From the NCBI GenBank assembly GCA_004293445.1, contig RDYP01000003.1, positions 1 to 64,000 of the forward strand: a stretch of DNA of 64,000 bases, in the 5' to 3' direction. The translations under genes were made by a program, and so were the position numbers. Shown piece by piece: positions 46,701 to 56,600 of this stretch (position 1 is its first letter; every line of letters begins with the position of its first letter). The stretch is from Verrucomicrobiota bacterium. GTDB taxonomy: Bacteria; Verrucomicrobiota; Verrucomicrobiia; Verrucomicrobiales; Akkermansiaceae. The notes beneath the pieces are model-generated. The model saw nothing but the letters and a program-made list of their open reading frames with translations. It was not told the DNA's origin and did not search any database.

Positions 46701-47093
46701 AAAGAAAACATCCCCTTCCTCAAACTCACCGGCCAAACCAAGGATCGCGCCTCGCTGGTGAAAACATTCCAAAGCGGCGAAGTCCCCATCTTCTTGATCT
46801 CACTCAAGGCCGGCGGCACCGGGCTCAATCTCACCGCCGCTGACACCGTCATCCACTACGACCCCTGGTGGAACCCCGCCGCCGAAAACCAAGCGACCGA
46901 TCGCGCCCACCGCATCGGCCAAACCAAGCCCGTCTTCGTTCACAAGCTCGTCTGCCGCGGCAGCATCGAGGACCGCATCCTCGATCTCCAAAAACACAAG
47001 TCCGCCCTGATCGAAGCCCTCCTCTCCGAGGAAACCAGCAAGCTCAAAATCGACCAAGAAACCCTCTCGCAACTCCTCGCCCCCCTCGATTGA
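43716..47093 (+). CDS. SWIM-domain Snf2-family DNA-dependent ATPase
   Basis: 1125 aa from the ATG at 43716, one base after the leuS stop. The N-terminal SWIM zinc finger is TNCTCPVGEECKHGAALMLF (C93, C95, C101, H103). After a long middle region comes the Snf2 core: ILADDMGLGKTLQTLAHL (Walker A), SLVISPTSVVPNWAAEAAR, VALDEAQHIKNPKA (DEAQ box), LSGTPMENHLGELWSLM, ILRRTKDQV, FSQFTSMLALIESHL and HRIGQTKPVFVHKL. Similar bacterial proteins are uncharacterised helicase-like translocases thought to remodel DNA-protein complexes. Confidence 0.92.
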   Translation: MAVEAIIKAIKEQTSVENALRTRRWESIFDPSTMIRAKAYASAASIKELELIELRGSGGLIITAEIQGNRTTPYSTSLELRQNQRMWAVETNCTCPVGEECKHGAALMLFLCKNLDVEASNAAATATDRELQTWLLAIGNAAVSTPATTPKPSKSTADNRFLAYCIEETSSRTFQFSMRVATRLKDGSVRAQGSHANADPSRPPKYMAKNDLMVASLFRQRQYKHGGWGGMNLIGPDWDDLLEEAMATGRMHFGRRKANTRNDLDYQPLQAGPPETVEATWETLPDGNLRPVLRGGRSGMILLPTEPARYIDPNEGLLGPVTNPLPSQLLTAWSRGPLIDANKLPTLIERLSLLPGPRLPLPVEIENETRPTLPPSPLLRVGKQTIGDRWERQELIVGQILFHYGDSPALPPLVANAAQEHAILRDGKRIIWPRDFQAEQSAIKKLLLAGTRALTFLIPPALRDAGNASAVIPSNFFKGDALAWIELLEGPEFAKLREQGWTIEIDPACGLTLHDASDFIPAIEAENEHGIDWFRFDASYEIEGQRVSLIPVIAHAIKQNFPPADSPTLPEFIFLPADDNPESGFIRFPAKPLMEIVDHVRHLFQGGETSGRIDRLTAAGMADAMAIDATETTRALARLGRSLRDIHGLPAVALPDTVKAELRGYQCDGFRWLQFLARQGLHGILADDMGLGKTLQTLAHLAAEHAAKPGKPSLVISPTSVVPNWAAEAARFIPSLKVLTLHGTGRNAGFKDIGNFDVVLTSYPLLSRDFTELSKHDWHVVALDEAQHIKNPKAVTAQSAFQLKAAHRICLSGTPMENHLGELWSLMRFLMPGFLGDEKSFNTRLRKPIERDRSTDAQLALNRRVSPLILRRTKDQVATELPAKTVIVHHIDLTKKQTDLYESVRAAMDRRVRDAIADKGLAKSHIIVLDALLKLRQICCHPQLLKNAAAAKVTDSAKLDHLTKELLPTLLEEGRRILIFSQFTSMLALIESHLEKENIPFLKLTGQTKDRASLVKTFQSGEVPIFLISLKAGGTGLNLTAADTVIHYDPWWNPAAENQATDRAHRIGQTKPVFVHKLVCRGSIEDRILDLQKHKSALIEALLSEETSKLKIDQETLSQLLAPLD

Positions 47094-47110
47094 ACCCGGG
47101 GCGCAAGCGC

Positions 47111-48811
47111 TCAGGCACGCGCGGCGCGGATGTCCTGGATCACGATCTGCAACGAGGTCCTGCCGCGGAAGGTATTGCGATCAATCGTGAACGCGATGTC
47201 CCAAGGCGGGTCCGGCAACACGACCTCGCCACCACCGAAAAACACCGCGTCCTGCTCGGCATAGCCCTGCCGCAGATTGAGACGCAGGTGCTGGTTCTTC
47301 ATGTGCACCGGCGGACGGCTCAGATTCACGCCGCTCGCCATGAAAATCGGCTGCGGATTGCCATTCCCGAAAGGCTGCAGCAACTCGTAATCGGCCAAGA
47401 ACTCCAGGGATAGCTGCTCGAACCCGATTTCCGCATCCACCCGCAACTTCGGCTGCCGCTGCTCGGCCTCGGTCGCACCCAACACATAGTCGGCGAAGTC
47501 CTTGCGGAAGGCATCCATCTTGCCCTCCTGGATCGAAAGCCCCGCCGCCATGTCATGGCCACCACCGGCCGCCAGATGATGCCGACAAGCATGGATCGCC
47601 TGAACCAGCGACACGCCCTCGATGCTCCGCCCGCTACCCTTGCCCATGCCGGACTCGTCGATCGCGATGATGAAGGTCGGCTTGTGGAACTGCCGCATCA
47701 AGCGCGATGCGACGATGCCGACCACTCCCGGATGCCAGGACCGAGACCCGAGTACGATCACCGGATCCCGCGCCGGATCGAAGCTCGCCTCCAACATCTC
47801 CATCGCCTCGCGACGAATCTGGCTCTCATGCGTCTGGCGACGCTTGTTGTAACCATCCAGCTTCTCGGCCAGATCGAGCGCGAGCCGCTTGCAATCCGTC
47901 AATAAAGTGGCCAGCGCATCCTCCGGCACATCCATTCGCCCGGCCGCATTGAGACGCGGGCCAATGCGGAATCCCACATCCATCGACGTCGCCTTGCCAT
48001 TCATCCCGGAAACCTCCTGCAAGGCCTGCAAGCCGGGATTGAGCGTCTGCGGCAAACGCTTCAGCCCATGGCGCACCAGGAGCCGATTCTCTCCTACCAT
48101 CGGCACGATATCGGCAATCGTGGCAACCGCCACCAACTCGAGCAGTTCCTTGAGATCGAAATTCACCATCGGCCGCTCTTTCAACATCGCGTGCGCCAAC
48201 TTGAAACAGACGCCCGCCGCACACAGATAGGCCGGCCCTCCGCCACACTTGGGATTCACGAGGGCCACCACCTCCGGGCGACCCCGAGGACTCGGCTCAT
48301 GGTGATCGACCACGATCACATCGATCCCATCCGCCCGCAGTTCGGCGATTTCATCCAGCGAGACCGTCCCGCAGTCCACCGCGATCAGCAGATCCGGCTT
48401 CGCGCCCTCCCGCATGCAGCGCGCCAGCGCCGCCCTGCTCAGACCATAGCCCTCGCTGCTCCGCCGGGGGATGAAATGCCGCGGTTCCAGCCCATAGGCG
48501 TGCAGCACCCGACGCATCACGGCGATCGAGGTCACCCCGTCCACATCGTAGTCGCCATAAATGCAAACCCGCTCACCACCATCGATCGCCCTGAGAATGC
48601 GGACCACCGCCTCGCGCATCTCGCCGATCTCGAACGGATCCCCCAGATCCCGCAATTTCGGGCGCAAGAAGGCCTCCAAATGCTCCCCCGTCGGCAAACC
48701 GCGCTGGCGGATCAGGTGCTCGAGGATCGCGGGAAAAGCATCGCCCCGCCCCTTTCCGTGATCTTGGAAAGGTTCGCCGCGGAGAATCCAGTCGGCTGGT
48801 GGCGTTCGCAT
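47111..48811 (-). CDS. recJ: Single-stranded-DNA-specific exonuclease RecJ
   Basis: 566 aa. DHH-family phosphoesterase motifs: CIYGDYDVDGVTSIAV (metal ligands), LLIAVDCGT, VIVVDHHEPS (DHH), NPKCGG, and the DHHA1 region RSIEGVSLVQAIHAC with LAAGGGHDMAAGLSI. The C-terminal part (PIFMASGVNLSRPPVHMKN) is the OB-like DNA-binding domain. Degrades ssDNA 5' to 3' in repair and recombination. Tail-to-tail with the Snf2 gene and divergent from glgP. Confidence 0.95.
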   Translation of the reverse strand: MRTPPADWILRGEPFQDHGKGRGDAFPAILEHLIRQRGLPTGEHLEAFLRPKLRDLGDPFEIGEMREAVVRILRAIDGGERVCIYGDYDVDGVTSIAVMRRVLHAYGLEPRHFIPRRSSEGYGLSRAALARCMREGAKPDLLIAVDCGTVSLDEIAELRADGIDVIVVDHHEPSPRGRPEVVALVNPKCGGGPAYLCAAGVCFKLAHAMLKERPMVNFDLKELLELVAVATIADIVPMVGENRLLVRHGLKRLPQTLNPGLQALQEVSGMNGKATSMDVGFRIGPRLNAAGRMDVPEDALATLLTDCKRLALDLAEKLDGYNKRRQTHESQIRREAMEMLEASFDPARDPVIVLGSRSWHPGVVGIVASRLMRQFHKPTFIIAIDESGMGKGSGRSIEGVSLVQAIHACRHHLAAGGGHDMAAGLSIQEGKMDAFRKDFADYVLGATEAEQRQPKLRVDAEIGFEQLSLEFLADYELLQPFGNGNPQPIFMASGVNLSRPPVHMKNQHLRLNLRQGYAEQDAVFFGGGEVVLPDPPWDIAFTIDRNTFRGRTSLQIVIQDIRAARA

Positions 48812-48965
48812 CGTGGTTGCGCACCCTAAGCTTGCTCCGACCCACCACTCAAGCCCGCATCTCCATTCACCGTGGAAGACACCACCCGCTTCAGGAAAAC
48901 CATTGGCGAACGCGTCGCATCGAGGCTAACGGGGGAATGCGCGTGATTCCCGCGCGCTGTGCGCC

Positions 48966-51476
48966 GTGAACCCTTGTCCCAATATCCGCAGCGGTCACAA
49001 CCCCGCCGAAATCAAACAAGCCTTCCTCGACAATCTCCACTGCGCCCTCGGCCGGCTCCAAGCCACCGCCACACGCCACGACCTCTACCTCGCGCTGGCC
49101 CTCACCGTGCGCGACCGCATCCTCCAGCACTCGATCAACAGCATCTCCGCCCGGGACGGCAGCAACCAGAGAACCGTCGCCTACCTCTCCGCAGAATTTC
49201 TCCCCGGCCCCCACCTCGCAAACAATCTGCTGAACCTCGGCATCACCGACGCCACCCGCAACGCACTGCGCGAACTCGGCCACGACCTCGACCCGCTCCT
49301 CGCGCAAGAAGAAGAACCCGGACTCGGCAACGGAGGACTCGGTCGCCTCGCGTCCTGCTACATGGACTCCCTCGCCTCCCTCGAAGTTCCAGCCATCGGC
49401 TACGGCATCCGCTACGAATTCGGGATCTTCGACCAGGTGATCCGCGACGGCTGGCAGCACGAAGCCACCGACAAATGGCTCCGCAAAGGCAACCCCTGGG
49501 AAATCCCACGACCGGAAATCGCCTGCGACGTGAAATTCGGTGGCCATGCCGAAGGCTTCATCGACTCCAAGGGCCGCTACCATTCACGATGGATCCCCGA
49601 AAGCGTGGTCAAAGGCGTCGCCTACGACACCCCCATCCTCGGCTACCACGTCGCGACCTGTAATATCCTGCGCCTCTGGAAAGCCGAAGCCATCGAGTCC
49701 TTCGACTTCGCCGCCTTCAACCACGGCAACTACGACCGCGCGGTCGAAGACAAGGTCGCCTCGGAAACCATTACCAAAATTCTCTACCCCAACGACGAAG
49801 CCCACCAAGGCAAGATCCTGCGGCTCAAGCAGCAGTTCTTTTTCACCAGTTGCTCCCTTCAGGACATGCTGCGCATCCACCGCGCCAGCGGCGGCCTTCC
49901 CGCCGACTTCCACCAGCGCTGGGCCATCCAGCTCAACGATACGCACCCCGCCATCGCCGTCGCCGAACTGATGCGCCTCCTCATGGACGAAAATGGCATG
50001 GGCTGGGACGATGCCTGGCCCGCGACCCACGCCACCTTCGCCTACACCAACCACACCCTCCTCCCCGAAGCCCTCGAAAAATGGCCCGTCGAGCTCTTCG
50101 GCAAACTCTTCCCACGCCACCTTGAAATCATCCTCGAAATCAACCGCCGCTTCCTCGACGAGGTCCGCGTCAGCTTCCCCGGTGACGACGACCGCGTATG
50201 CCGCCTCTCGCTGATCGACGAAAGCAGCCCGCGCTCCGTCCGCATGGCCCACCTCGCCTGCGTCGGCAGCCACAAGATCAACGGCGTGGCACGACTCCAC
50301 TCCGCCCTTCTTCAGGAGACCGTCCTCCGCGACTTCGCTGCGATGTGGCCGGAAAAGTTCCGCAACATCACCAACGGCGTTACCCCGCGACGCTTCGTCG
50401 CCGTCGCCAATCCCGGCCTCGCCAGGCTGATCACCCAATGCATTGGCGAAGGCTGGCTGCAAGACAGCGACCGACTCCGCCGCCTCGAACCCTTCGCCGA
50501 CGACCCCGGCTTCCAAAACGAATGGCGGGCCGTGAAGCTCGCCAACAAACAGCTACTCGCCGAACAGATCGCCGCACGGACCGGCATCCTCGTCCATCCC
50601 GACTCCATGTTCGATGTGATGGCCAAGCGCATCCACGAATACAAACGCCAGCACCTCGCCATCCTCCACATCCTCAGCCTCTACCTCCGCCTCAAGCGGC
50701 AACCGGACGGCACCCAGCCACCTCGCACCTTCATCTTCGGCGGCAAGGCGGCGCCCGGCTATCTCATGGCGAAACACATGATCAAACTGATCACCGCCAC
50801 CGGCGATCGGATCAACCACGACCCCGAAATCCGCGATCGCCTGAAAGTCGTTTTCTTCCCCGACTTCAACGTCAAGAACGCCCACTTCATCTACCCCGCC
50901 GCAGACTTGTCGGAACAAATCTCCACCGCCGGCATGGAGGCCAGCGGCACCGGCAACATGAAATTCTCACTGAACGGCGCACTCACCATCGGCACCCTCG
51001 ATGGCTCCAACGTGGAAATTCGCGAAGAAGTCGGCCCGGAAAATTTCTTCCTCTTCGGCCTCGATGCCGCCGCCGTCGCCGAACTCCGGAAAAACGGCTA
51101 TCGGCCCCGCGACTTTTACGAACATAGTACCGAGCTGCGCGAAGTGATCGACTTCATCTCGAGCGGCGAACTGGACACGGGCGAACGGTATCTCTTCCAA
51201 GCCCTCGTCGCCCGCCTGCTCGACCACGATCCCTACTTCTTACTCGCCGACCACGCCAGCTACCTCGCCGCTCAGACCCGCGCCGAGACCCTCTGGCTCG
51301 ACCCCACCGCGTGGACGCGACAGTCCATTCTCAGTACCACCCGCATGGGAAAATTCTCCTCCGACCGCGCCATCCGCGACTACTGCACGGAAATCTGGAA
51401 CATCACCCCGCCAGCACCCACGCCCCTCCACTCCCGCCCCTACCAAGGCCCACGGGCCACCGCTCTCGGGTTCTGA
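48966..51476 (+). CDS. glgP: Glycogen/starch phosphorylase
   Basis: 836 aa from a GTG at 48966 (MNPCPNIRSGHNPAEI). GT35 features: TVAYLSAEFLPGPHLANNL, LGNGGLGRLASCYMDSLASL, GYGIRYEFGIFDQ, QLNDTHPAIAVAELMRLL, MAKRIHEYKRQHL, and the PLP site EASGTGNMKFSLNGALTIG with the lysine in GNMK. Phosphorolyses alpha-1,4-glucan chain ends to glucose-1-phosphate in the cytoplasm. Followed 83 bp later by a GH13 gene, suggesting joint glycogen breakdown. Confidence 0.95.
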   Translation: MNPCPNIRSGHNPAEIKQAFLDNLHCALGRLQATATRHDLYLALALTVRDRILQHSINSISARDGSNQRTVAYLSAEFLPGPHLANNLLNLGITDATRNALRELGHDLDPLLAQEEEPGLGNGGLGRLASCYMDSLASLEVPAIGYGIRYEFGIFDQVIRDGWQHEATDKWLRKGNPWEIPRPEIACDVKFGGHAEGFIDSKGRYHSRWIPESVVKGVAYDTPILGYHVATCNILRLWKAEAIESFDFAAFNHGNYDRAVEDKVASETITKILYPNDEAHQGKILRLKQQFFFTSCSLQDMLRIHRASGGLPADFHQRWAIQLNDTHPAIAVAELMRLLMDENGMGWDDAWPATHATFAYTNHTLLPEALEKWPVELFGKLFPRHLEIILEINRRFLDEVRVSFPGDDDRVCRLSLIDESSPRSVRMAHLACVGSHKINGVARLHSALLQETVLRDFAAMWPEKFRNITNGVTPRRFVAVANPGLARLITQCIGEGWLQDSDRLRRLEPFADDPGFQNEWRAVKLANKQLLAEQIAARTGILVHPDSMFDVMAKRIHEYKRQHLAILHILSLYLRLKRQPDGTQPPRTFIFGGKAAPGYLMAKHMIKLITATGDRINHDPEIRDRLKVVFFPDFNVKNAHFIYPAADLSEQISTAGMEASGTGNMKFSLNGALTIGTLDGSNVEIREEVGPENFFLFGLDAAAVAELRKNGYRPRDFYEHSTELREVIDFISSGELDTGERYLFQALVARLLDHDPYFLLADHASYLAAQTRAETLWLDPTAWTRQSILSTTRMGKFSSDRAIRDYCTEIWNITPPAPTPLHSRPYQGPRATALGF

Positions 51477-51559
51477 ATGCCACACCTCCGCGATCCGCAT
51501 CCTCGCCTCCTCTCGCGATGCCGTCTTTGCAAACGGCACAACACCCGCGATAAAACGCC

Positions 51560-53038
51560 ATGCACAGCTGGCCACGGCACCCCCTGATCTACGAGATCAA
51601 TACCTGGATCTGGCTCGACGAAATGAGCCGGCAATACCAACGGCCACTCACCCTCGCCACCCTCCCGGCCGCGGAATGGGATCGCATCGCCGCCGCCGGC
51701 TTCGACGCCGTCTGGCTGATGGGCGTCTGGGAACGCAGCCCCGCAGGCATTGCCATCGCCCTGCGCAATCCCGGTCTCGTCGCCGACTTCCACCGCTCCC
51801 TCCCCGACTTCACACCATCGGACAATGTCGGTTCTCCGTACTGCGTTCGCAGCTACAGCGTCGATCCCCATCTCGGCGGCCCGACCGGGCTCGCCCACGC
51901 CCGCGCCATGCTCCGCGAGCGGGGCATCCGCCTCATTCTCGACTTCGTCCCGAACCACGTCGCCCCCGACCACCCATGGGTGCGCGACCATCCCGACTAC
52001 TTCATCCGCGGTAGCCGGGACGATGCCCGACAAGACCCCTCCTCCTTTGTCGAAATCGACGACCAAGTCTTCGCCCGCGGCCGCGACCCTCACTACCCGG
52101 CCTGGCACGATGTCCTCCAGCTCAACGCCTTCCACCCCGGACTGCGGCAGGCAACGATCGATACCCTCGACCACATCGCCGCCCAGTGCGACGGCATCCG
52201 CTGCGATATGGCCATGCTCCTCCTCGACCCCATCTTCCATCGCACCTGGAGCGCACGCGCCGGCGATCCTCCCGCCGAAAGATACTGGAGCCACCTCATC
52301 GCCAGCACTCGCGCCCACTGGCCCGACTTCAAATTCATCGCCGAAGCCTACTGGGACACCGAGTGGGAACTCCAACAGCAGGGATTCGACCACTGCTACG
52401 ACAAGAAACTCTACGACCGCATGGAGCACGGCGACAGCGAAGGCATCCGCCAACACCTGCAAGCCGACCTTGCCTACCAACAAGGCATGCTCCGCTTCAT
52501 CGAAAACCACGACGAAGCCCGTGCCGCCACCACCTTTACCGATGGCATGCACCGTGCCGCCGCGGTGATGCTCCTGACCCTCCCCGGTGCCAAACTCCTC
52601 CATGAAGGTCAGCTGGAAGGCCGCAAAATCCGGCCTTCCGTCTTCCTTGCCCGCCGCCCCCCGGAGCCCATCGACACCGACCTCGCCGACTTCTACCAGC
52701 GCCTACTCGCCGCGACCCGCTGCGACGTCTTCCGAAATGGCCACTGGACCCTCTGCCACCCACAAGGCTGGCCCGACAATTCCAGCTACCAGCACATCGT
52801 CTGCAGCTGCTGGACCCTCGGCGAAGATCGCTACCTCGCCGTCGTCAATTTTCACCCCCACCCTGCCCAAGCCCATGTCCAGCTCCCCTGGGACGAGCTA
52901 CGGGGCAAACCATGGCGACTTGCCGACACCCTATCTCACGAATCCCACCTCCGAGCCGGAGACACCCTCCGCGACGAAGGCCTCCACCTCGAACTCCACC
53001 CCTGGCAAGCCCAACTCTTCCACCTCCAGCCCCAATAA
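51560..53038 (+). CDS. GH13 alpha-amylase-family glycosidase
   Basis: 492 aa. Alpha-amylase motifs: ILDFVPNHVAPDHPW (region I), CDGIRCDMAML with nucleophile D216 (region II), FIAEAYWD with acid/base E262 (region III) and RFIENHDEARA with D318 (region IV). Starts with YEINTWIWLDEM, an unusual N-terminus for the family. A short C-terminal beta domain (YLAVVNFHPHPAQAHVQL) follows. No signal peptide, so cytoplasmic; follows glgP. Exact activity (alpha-glucosidase, debranching or transferase) is not clear. Confidence 0.9.
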   Translation: MHSWPRHPLIYEINTWIWLDEMSRQYQRPLTLATLPAAEWDRIAAAGFDAVWLMGVWERSPAGIAIALRNPGLVADFHRSLPDFTPSDNVGSPYCVRSYSVDPHLGGPTGLAHARAMLRERGIRLILDFVPNHVAPDHPWVRDHPDYFIRGSRDDARQDPSSFVEIDDQVFARGRDPHYPAWHDVLQLNAFHPGLRQATIDTLDHIAAQCDGIRCDMAMLLLDPIFHRTWSARAGDPPAERYWSHLIASTRAHWPDFKFIAEAYWDTEWELQQQGFDHCYDKKLYDRMEHGDSEGIRQHLQADLAYQQGMLRFIENHDEARAATTFTDGMHRAAAVMLLTLPGAKLLHEGQLEGRKIRPSVFLARRPPEPIDTDLADFYQRLLAATRCDVFRNGHWTLCHPQGWPDNSSYQHIVCSCWTLGEDRYLAVVNFHPHPAQAHVQLPWDELRGKPWRLADTLSHESHLRAGDTLRDEGLHLELHPWQAQLFHLQPQ

Positions 53039-53118
53039 ACCCGATTTTCCCCTGATGCCTGCTCTTCCAAAAGCAAGAGCATCCGCGACCCGAATTGCGA
53101 GCACTCACCCAGTTCTTC

Positions 53119-53169
53119 GGGGAGCACACGCGCCCTCGCGTGTCGTTTCCGGCGCCCCCGCCGGAAACC
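53119..53169 (+). repeat. Double-hairpin dispersed repeat, copy A
   Basis: 51 bp: a GGGGAGC head, hairpin 1 (ACACGCG-CCCT-CGCGTGT), then hairpin 2 (GTTTCCGGCG-CCCC-CGCCGGAAAC). It lies 80 bp after the GH13 stop. It differs from copy B only in the hairpin-1 loop (CCCT versus CCCC) and matches copy C exactly on the opposite strand. Confidence 0.85.
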
Positions 53170-53386
53170 GGCCCGGCCCCCCCCAAAAGACCCGCCCCAT
53201 CGATCGCCCACGTCAAACCTGCCCAAAGCCCGCCATTCCCCCCCAAAAACCCCCAATCCACCCGACCAGCCATCACCGTCTTTCCCTCTTCATATTCCTC
53301 ATTTTCAGCGGATTACGGATCTCCATAATACCCTCATGCCTCGCATGTCGTCATGAAAAAATCAAAATCCAAGGACTGACCCTCAG

Positions 53387-53518
53387 GGATTCGGCCGGCC
53401 CGATCTCATCCTGCCGAAACACCGCTGCGTCGTCTTCGTCCACGGCTGCTTCTGGCACGGCCACGAACACTGCCCGGACTTCCGCCTGCCCAAGTCGCGC
53501 CGCACGTGGTGGCGTTGA
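53387..53518 (+). pseudogene. Fragment of a very-short-patch-repair (Vsr) endonuclease gene
   Basis: 43 codons ending in TGA at 53516-53518 read GFGRPDLILPKHRCVVFVHG then CFWHGHEHCPDFRLPKSRRT and WWR. This is the core of Vsr nicking endonucleases: the RPD Asp and the FVHGCFWHGH histidines and zinc Cys. The N-terminal metal/DNA-binding part and the C-terminal end are missing, and no start codon precedes it. Vsr genes normally adjoin a cytosine-C5 methyltransferase, which is absent here. A dead remnant. Confidence 0.75.
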
Positions 53519-53683
53519 CACAGGCAGGGGTGACAGGAAGTTTTAGTAAACGTGATGCCTTTCAATAAAAGGTTCCGAAGCAACGAAACAGAAGTGAAAG
53601 ACATCGCCAATCAACGCCGCGTCAGCCACATAGACCTCAACCTCTGGCTGGTCTCGTGAAGAGAAGACTGAGGCGAGTGAATC

Positions 53684-56600
53684 ATGAAGCCCGGACTCTA
53701 CGACGACCTTGTTACCGAGAATCTGATCCGTGAGATCGAGGGTTTGCGGCCGGAGGGGATCGTGCCCTTGTTTGGCAAGATAGAGGCAGCTCAACTGCCG
53801 GACTACCTCACTCGCTTTCTGGCCGCCCAGCTTGCCAAAGCCCTCCGGATCTATGGGTCCAATAATCCCGCGCGACAGATCGAACTGGCGAATGCGGTCA
53901 TCGAATCGATTTCGAGCAAGAGCGAGGAGCTCGCCTATCTGTTGAACGAGCGGATCGCGGGCAGCGACGAACACGACGTGCTCGAAGAGCTTTGCGCCGC
54001 CGCACCAAAGCCCTCGCCGCGGCCACTCACCGAGCTTTCGGCATCGTCGCTCCTAACCGGCGCTCCGGGGCTGCCGCAGCTCGGTCGTGAAATCGAACTA
54101 GAACTCGCCACTGCCGACCGCTGCGACATGCTTGTTGCTTTCGTGAAATCCGGAGGCATGCGCCTGCTGCGTGAACCGCTTCGGCAGTTCACCGAACGGG
54201 GTGGCGTGTTGCGTCTCATCACGACCAGCTATCTGGGTGCCTCCGATCCCGCCGTGGTTGAAGAACTTGCCGCGCTGCCGAACGCGGAGATCCGCATTAA
54301 CTATGATACCCACGCCGCGCGCCTCCACGCCAAGGCCTATTTCTTCCATCGCGCATCCGGCCTTTCCACCGCCTACATCGGATCCGCCAACCTCTCGCAC
54401 GCCGCGATGACGAGCGGGCTCGAATGGACCGTGAAATGCGCCGCCCGCGAGCTGCCCCACCTCTTCCGCCGTTGTGCGGCCGAGTTCTCCGGATACTGGG
54501 AAAACCCCTCGTTCGAGCCTTACGATCCCAAGCACCCGGCGCGTTTTCGCGATGCCATCCGCAAGGAACGGCGGGACTTCGATGGCCTAGGCCACACGCC
54601 GCTAACGGTCTTCGATCTCTCGCCGCATCCCTTCCAACAAGAAATCCTCGAGGCCCTCTCCTTCGCCCGTTCGTCCCGAGAACACTTCCGCAACCTCATC
54701 ATCGCTGCCACGGGTACCGGCAAGACGATGATCGCGGCGTTCGACTATCGCAACGAAGCCCGGAAACTTGGCCGCCATCCCAAGCTTCTTTTCATCGCCC
54801 ATCGCAAGGAGATCCTCGAACAGGCGATTGGAAGCTTCCGCCAAGTACTCAAGGACGGGAACTTCGGCGGCTTGCTGGTGGACGGCATTGTGCCGCATTC
54901 GATGGACCATGTGTTCTGCTCCATCCAGACCTTCACCTCGCGCAGGCTGCACGAAGTCCACGGAACGGAGGCTTGGGAATACGTGGTCATCGACGAAGCC
55001 CACCACACCGAGGCCAGCAGTTACGATCCCATCGTCGATCTGCTCCGTCCACGCATTCTGCTCGGGCTTACCGCGACGCCAGAACGGACCGATGGCTCCA
55101 GTGTTGCAGCGCATTTCGACCGACCAGCCGCCGCAGAGATCCGCCTGCCGGACGCTTTGCAGGACAAACTGCTTTGTCCCTTTCATTACTTCGCCGTCAG
55201 CGATGCCACGGTGGACTATTCGCAGATCGCTTGGACGCGCGGAAAGTATGACGAAGGAGAACTCAAGAATATCCTCAACGGCAATCATCTCCGTGCCCAG
55301 CTCGTGCTCGACAAGCTCCGCGAGTATCTCCCGGATCCCTATGGCAGCGGTGAGTTCGATCGAAAGAGCGTGAGGGCCCTTGGGTTTTGCGTCGGCATCG
55401 AGCACGCTCAATTCATGGCGCGATTCTTCCAACAAGCGGGCATTGCCGCCGAGTCGCTGACTTCGAAAACCGACTCCGAGACCCGCCGCAAACTGCGCGC
55501 CGATCTCGCCGCGGGCCGACTCAACATCCTGTTTGTCGTCGATGTGTTCAACGAGGGCGTCGACATCCCCGAAATCAACTGCGTACTCTTTCTTCGCCCG
55601 ACCGAGAGTCACATCGTCTACCTCCAGCAACTGGGCCGCGGCCTCCGCCGCACCAGCGAGGACAAGTGCCTGACCGTGCTGGATTTCGTCGGCCAGTGCC
55701 GTCGCGAGTTCCGCTACGACCTTCGCTTCACTTCGCTCCTACCCGGAAAGCGCCATCGCCTCGTCGATGAAGTGGAGAACGGCTTCCCGCATCTGCCCAG
55801 CGGTTGCGCGATCGCCATGGAACGGCAGGCGCGCGAGATCATTCTGGCAAGCATCCAGCGCACCTATCAGAATCCCGAGCACCGCATTCGCGATGCCTTC
55901 TCGAACTGGCCTGCCGAGGAATTACCGACGTTCCGGGAATTCATCGAGTTCTCGGGAGAGGATCCCATCGAGCTGCTGGCTAAGGGGAGCTGGTCCCAAT
56001 GGAAGGCGAAGATCCGCCGCGATGTCCCGCCGGACGATCCTGATCTCGCCCCGTTCAAACTGAATCTGGCCTTGGCAAGGGTGGCTCTTCAGCGAGCTCC
56101 GCGTTATCTCGAATGGTTGGCAACGCTCGCGGCGACCGAGCCCGGTGGCATTCCATTACTGAGTGAAGAGCCCTTCGCGAGACCGGCTTTCCAGCTTCTG
56201 TGGAATCGCAAAGCCGGTGAGGTGGGAGCGAGGACTTTGACCGAAGCCTATCAGCGACTCGCGCGGAACCGCAGCGTGATGAGCGACCTCGCCGAAGTCG
56301 TTGACTGGGCGCAAGGTCACGCGCCGAGAAAGTCGCCCGTGCTGCGGGACCTCCCCGCGACTCTTGAGCTCCACGGCACCTACTCCAGCAGCGAAATCAA
56401 CGCAAAATTCGGCGCCAATGCCTTCGAGGGCGCAGGTTCGCGCGGCGTCGGGGTGGTTCACTTTGAAAGCCAGAAGGTGGTCGTGCACCTGGTTACATTC
56501 GAGAAGAACGAAAAGCAGTTCTCCGAGACCACCATGTATCGGGACTTCCCGACCGCGCCGGATCGCTTGCATTGGGAGAGTCAGGCAGCCGCCACTCAGA

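Larger units (their letters stand above)
53039..53683. other. 645-bp region without intact gene; repeat copy and vsr remnant
   Basis: Between the GH13 gene and the defence-type helicase. It contains the double-hairpin repeat copy A (53119-53169), a C-rich then AT-rich stretch (53170-53380), a vsr-like gene fragment (53387-53518) and a leader of about 165 bp before the helicase. It marks the left edge of the presumed acquired island. Confidence 0.5.
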
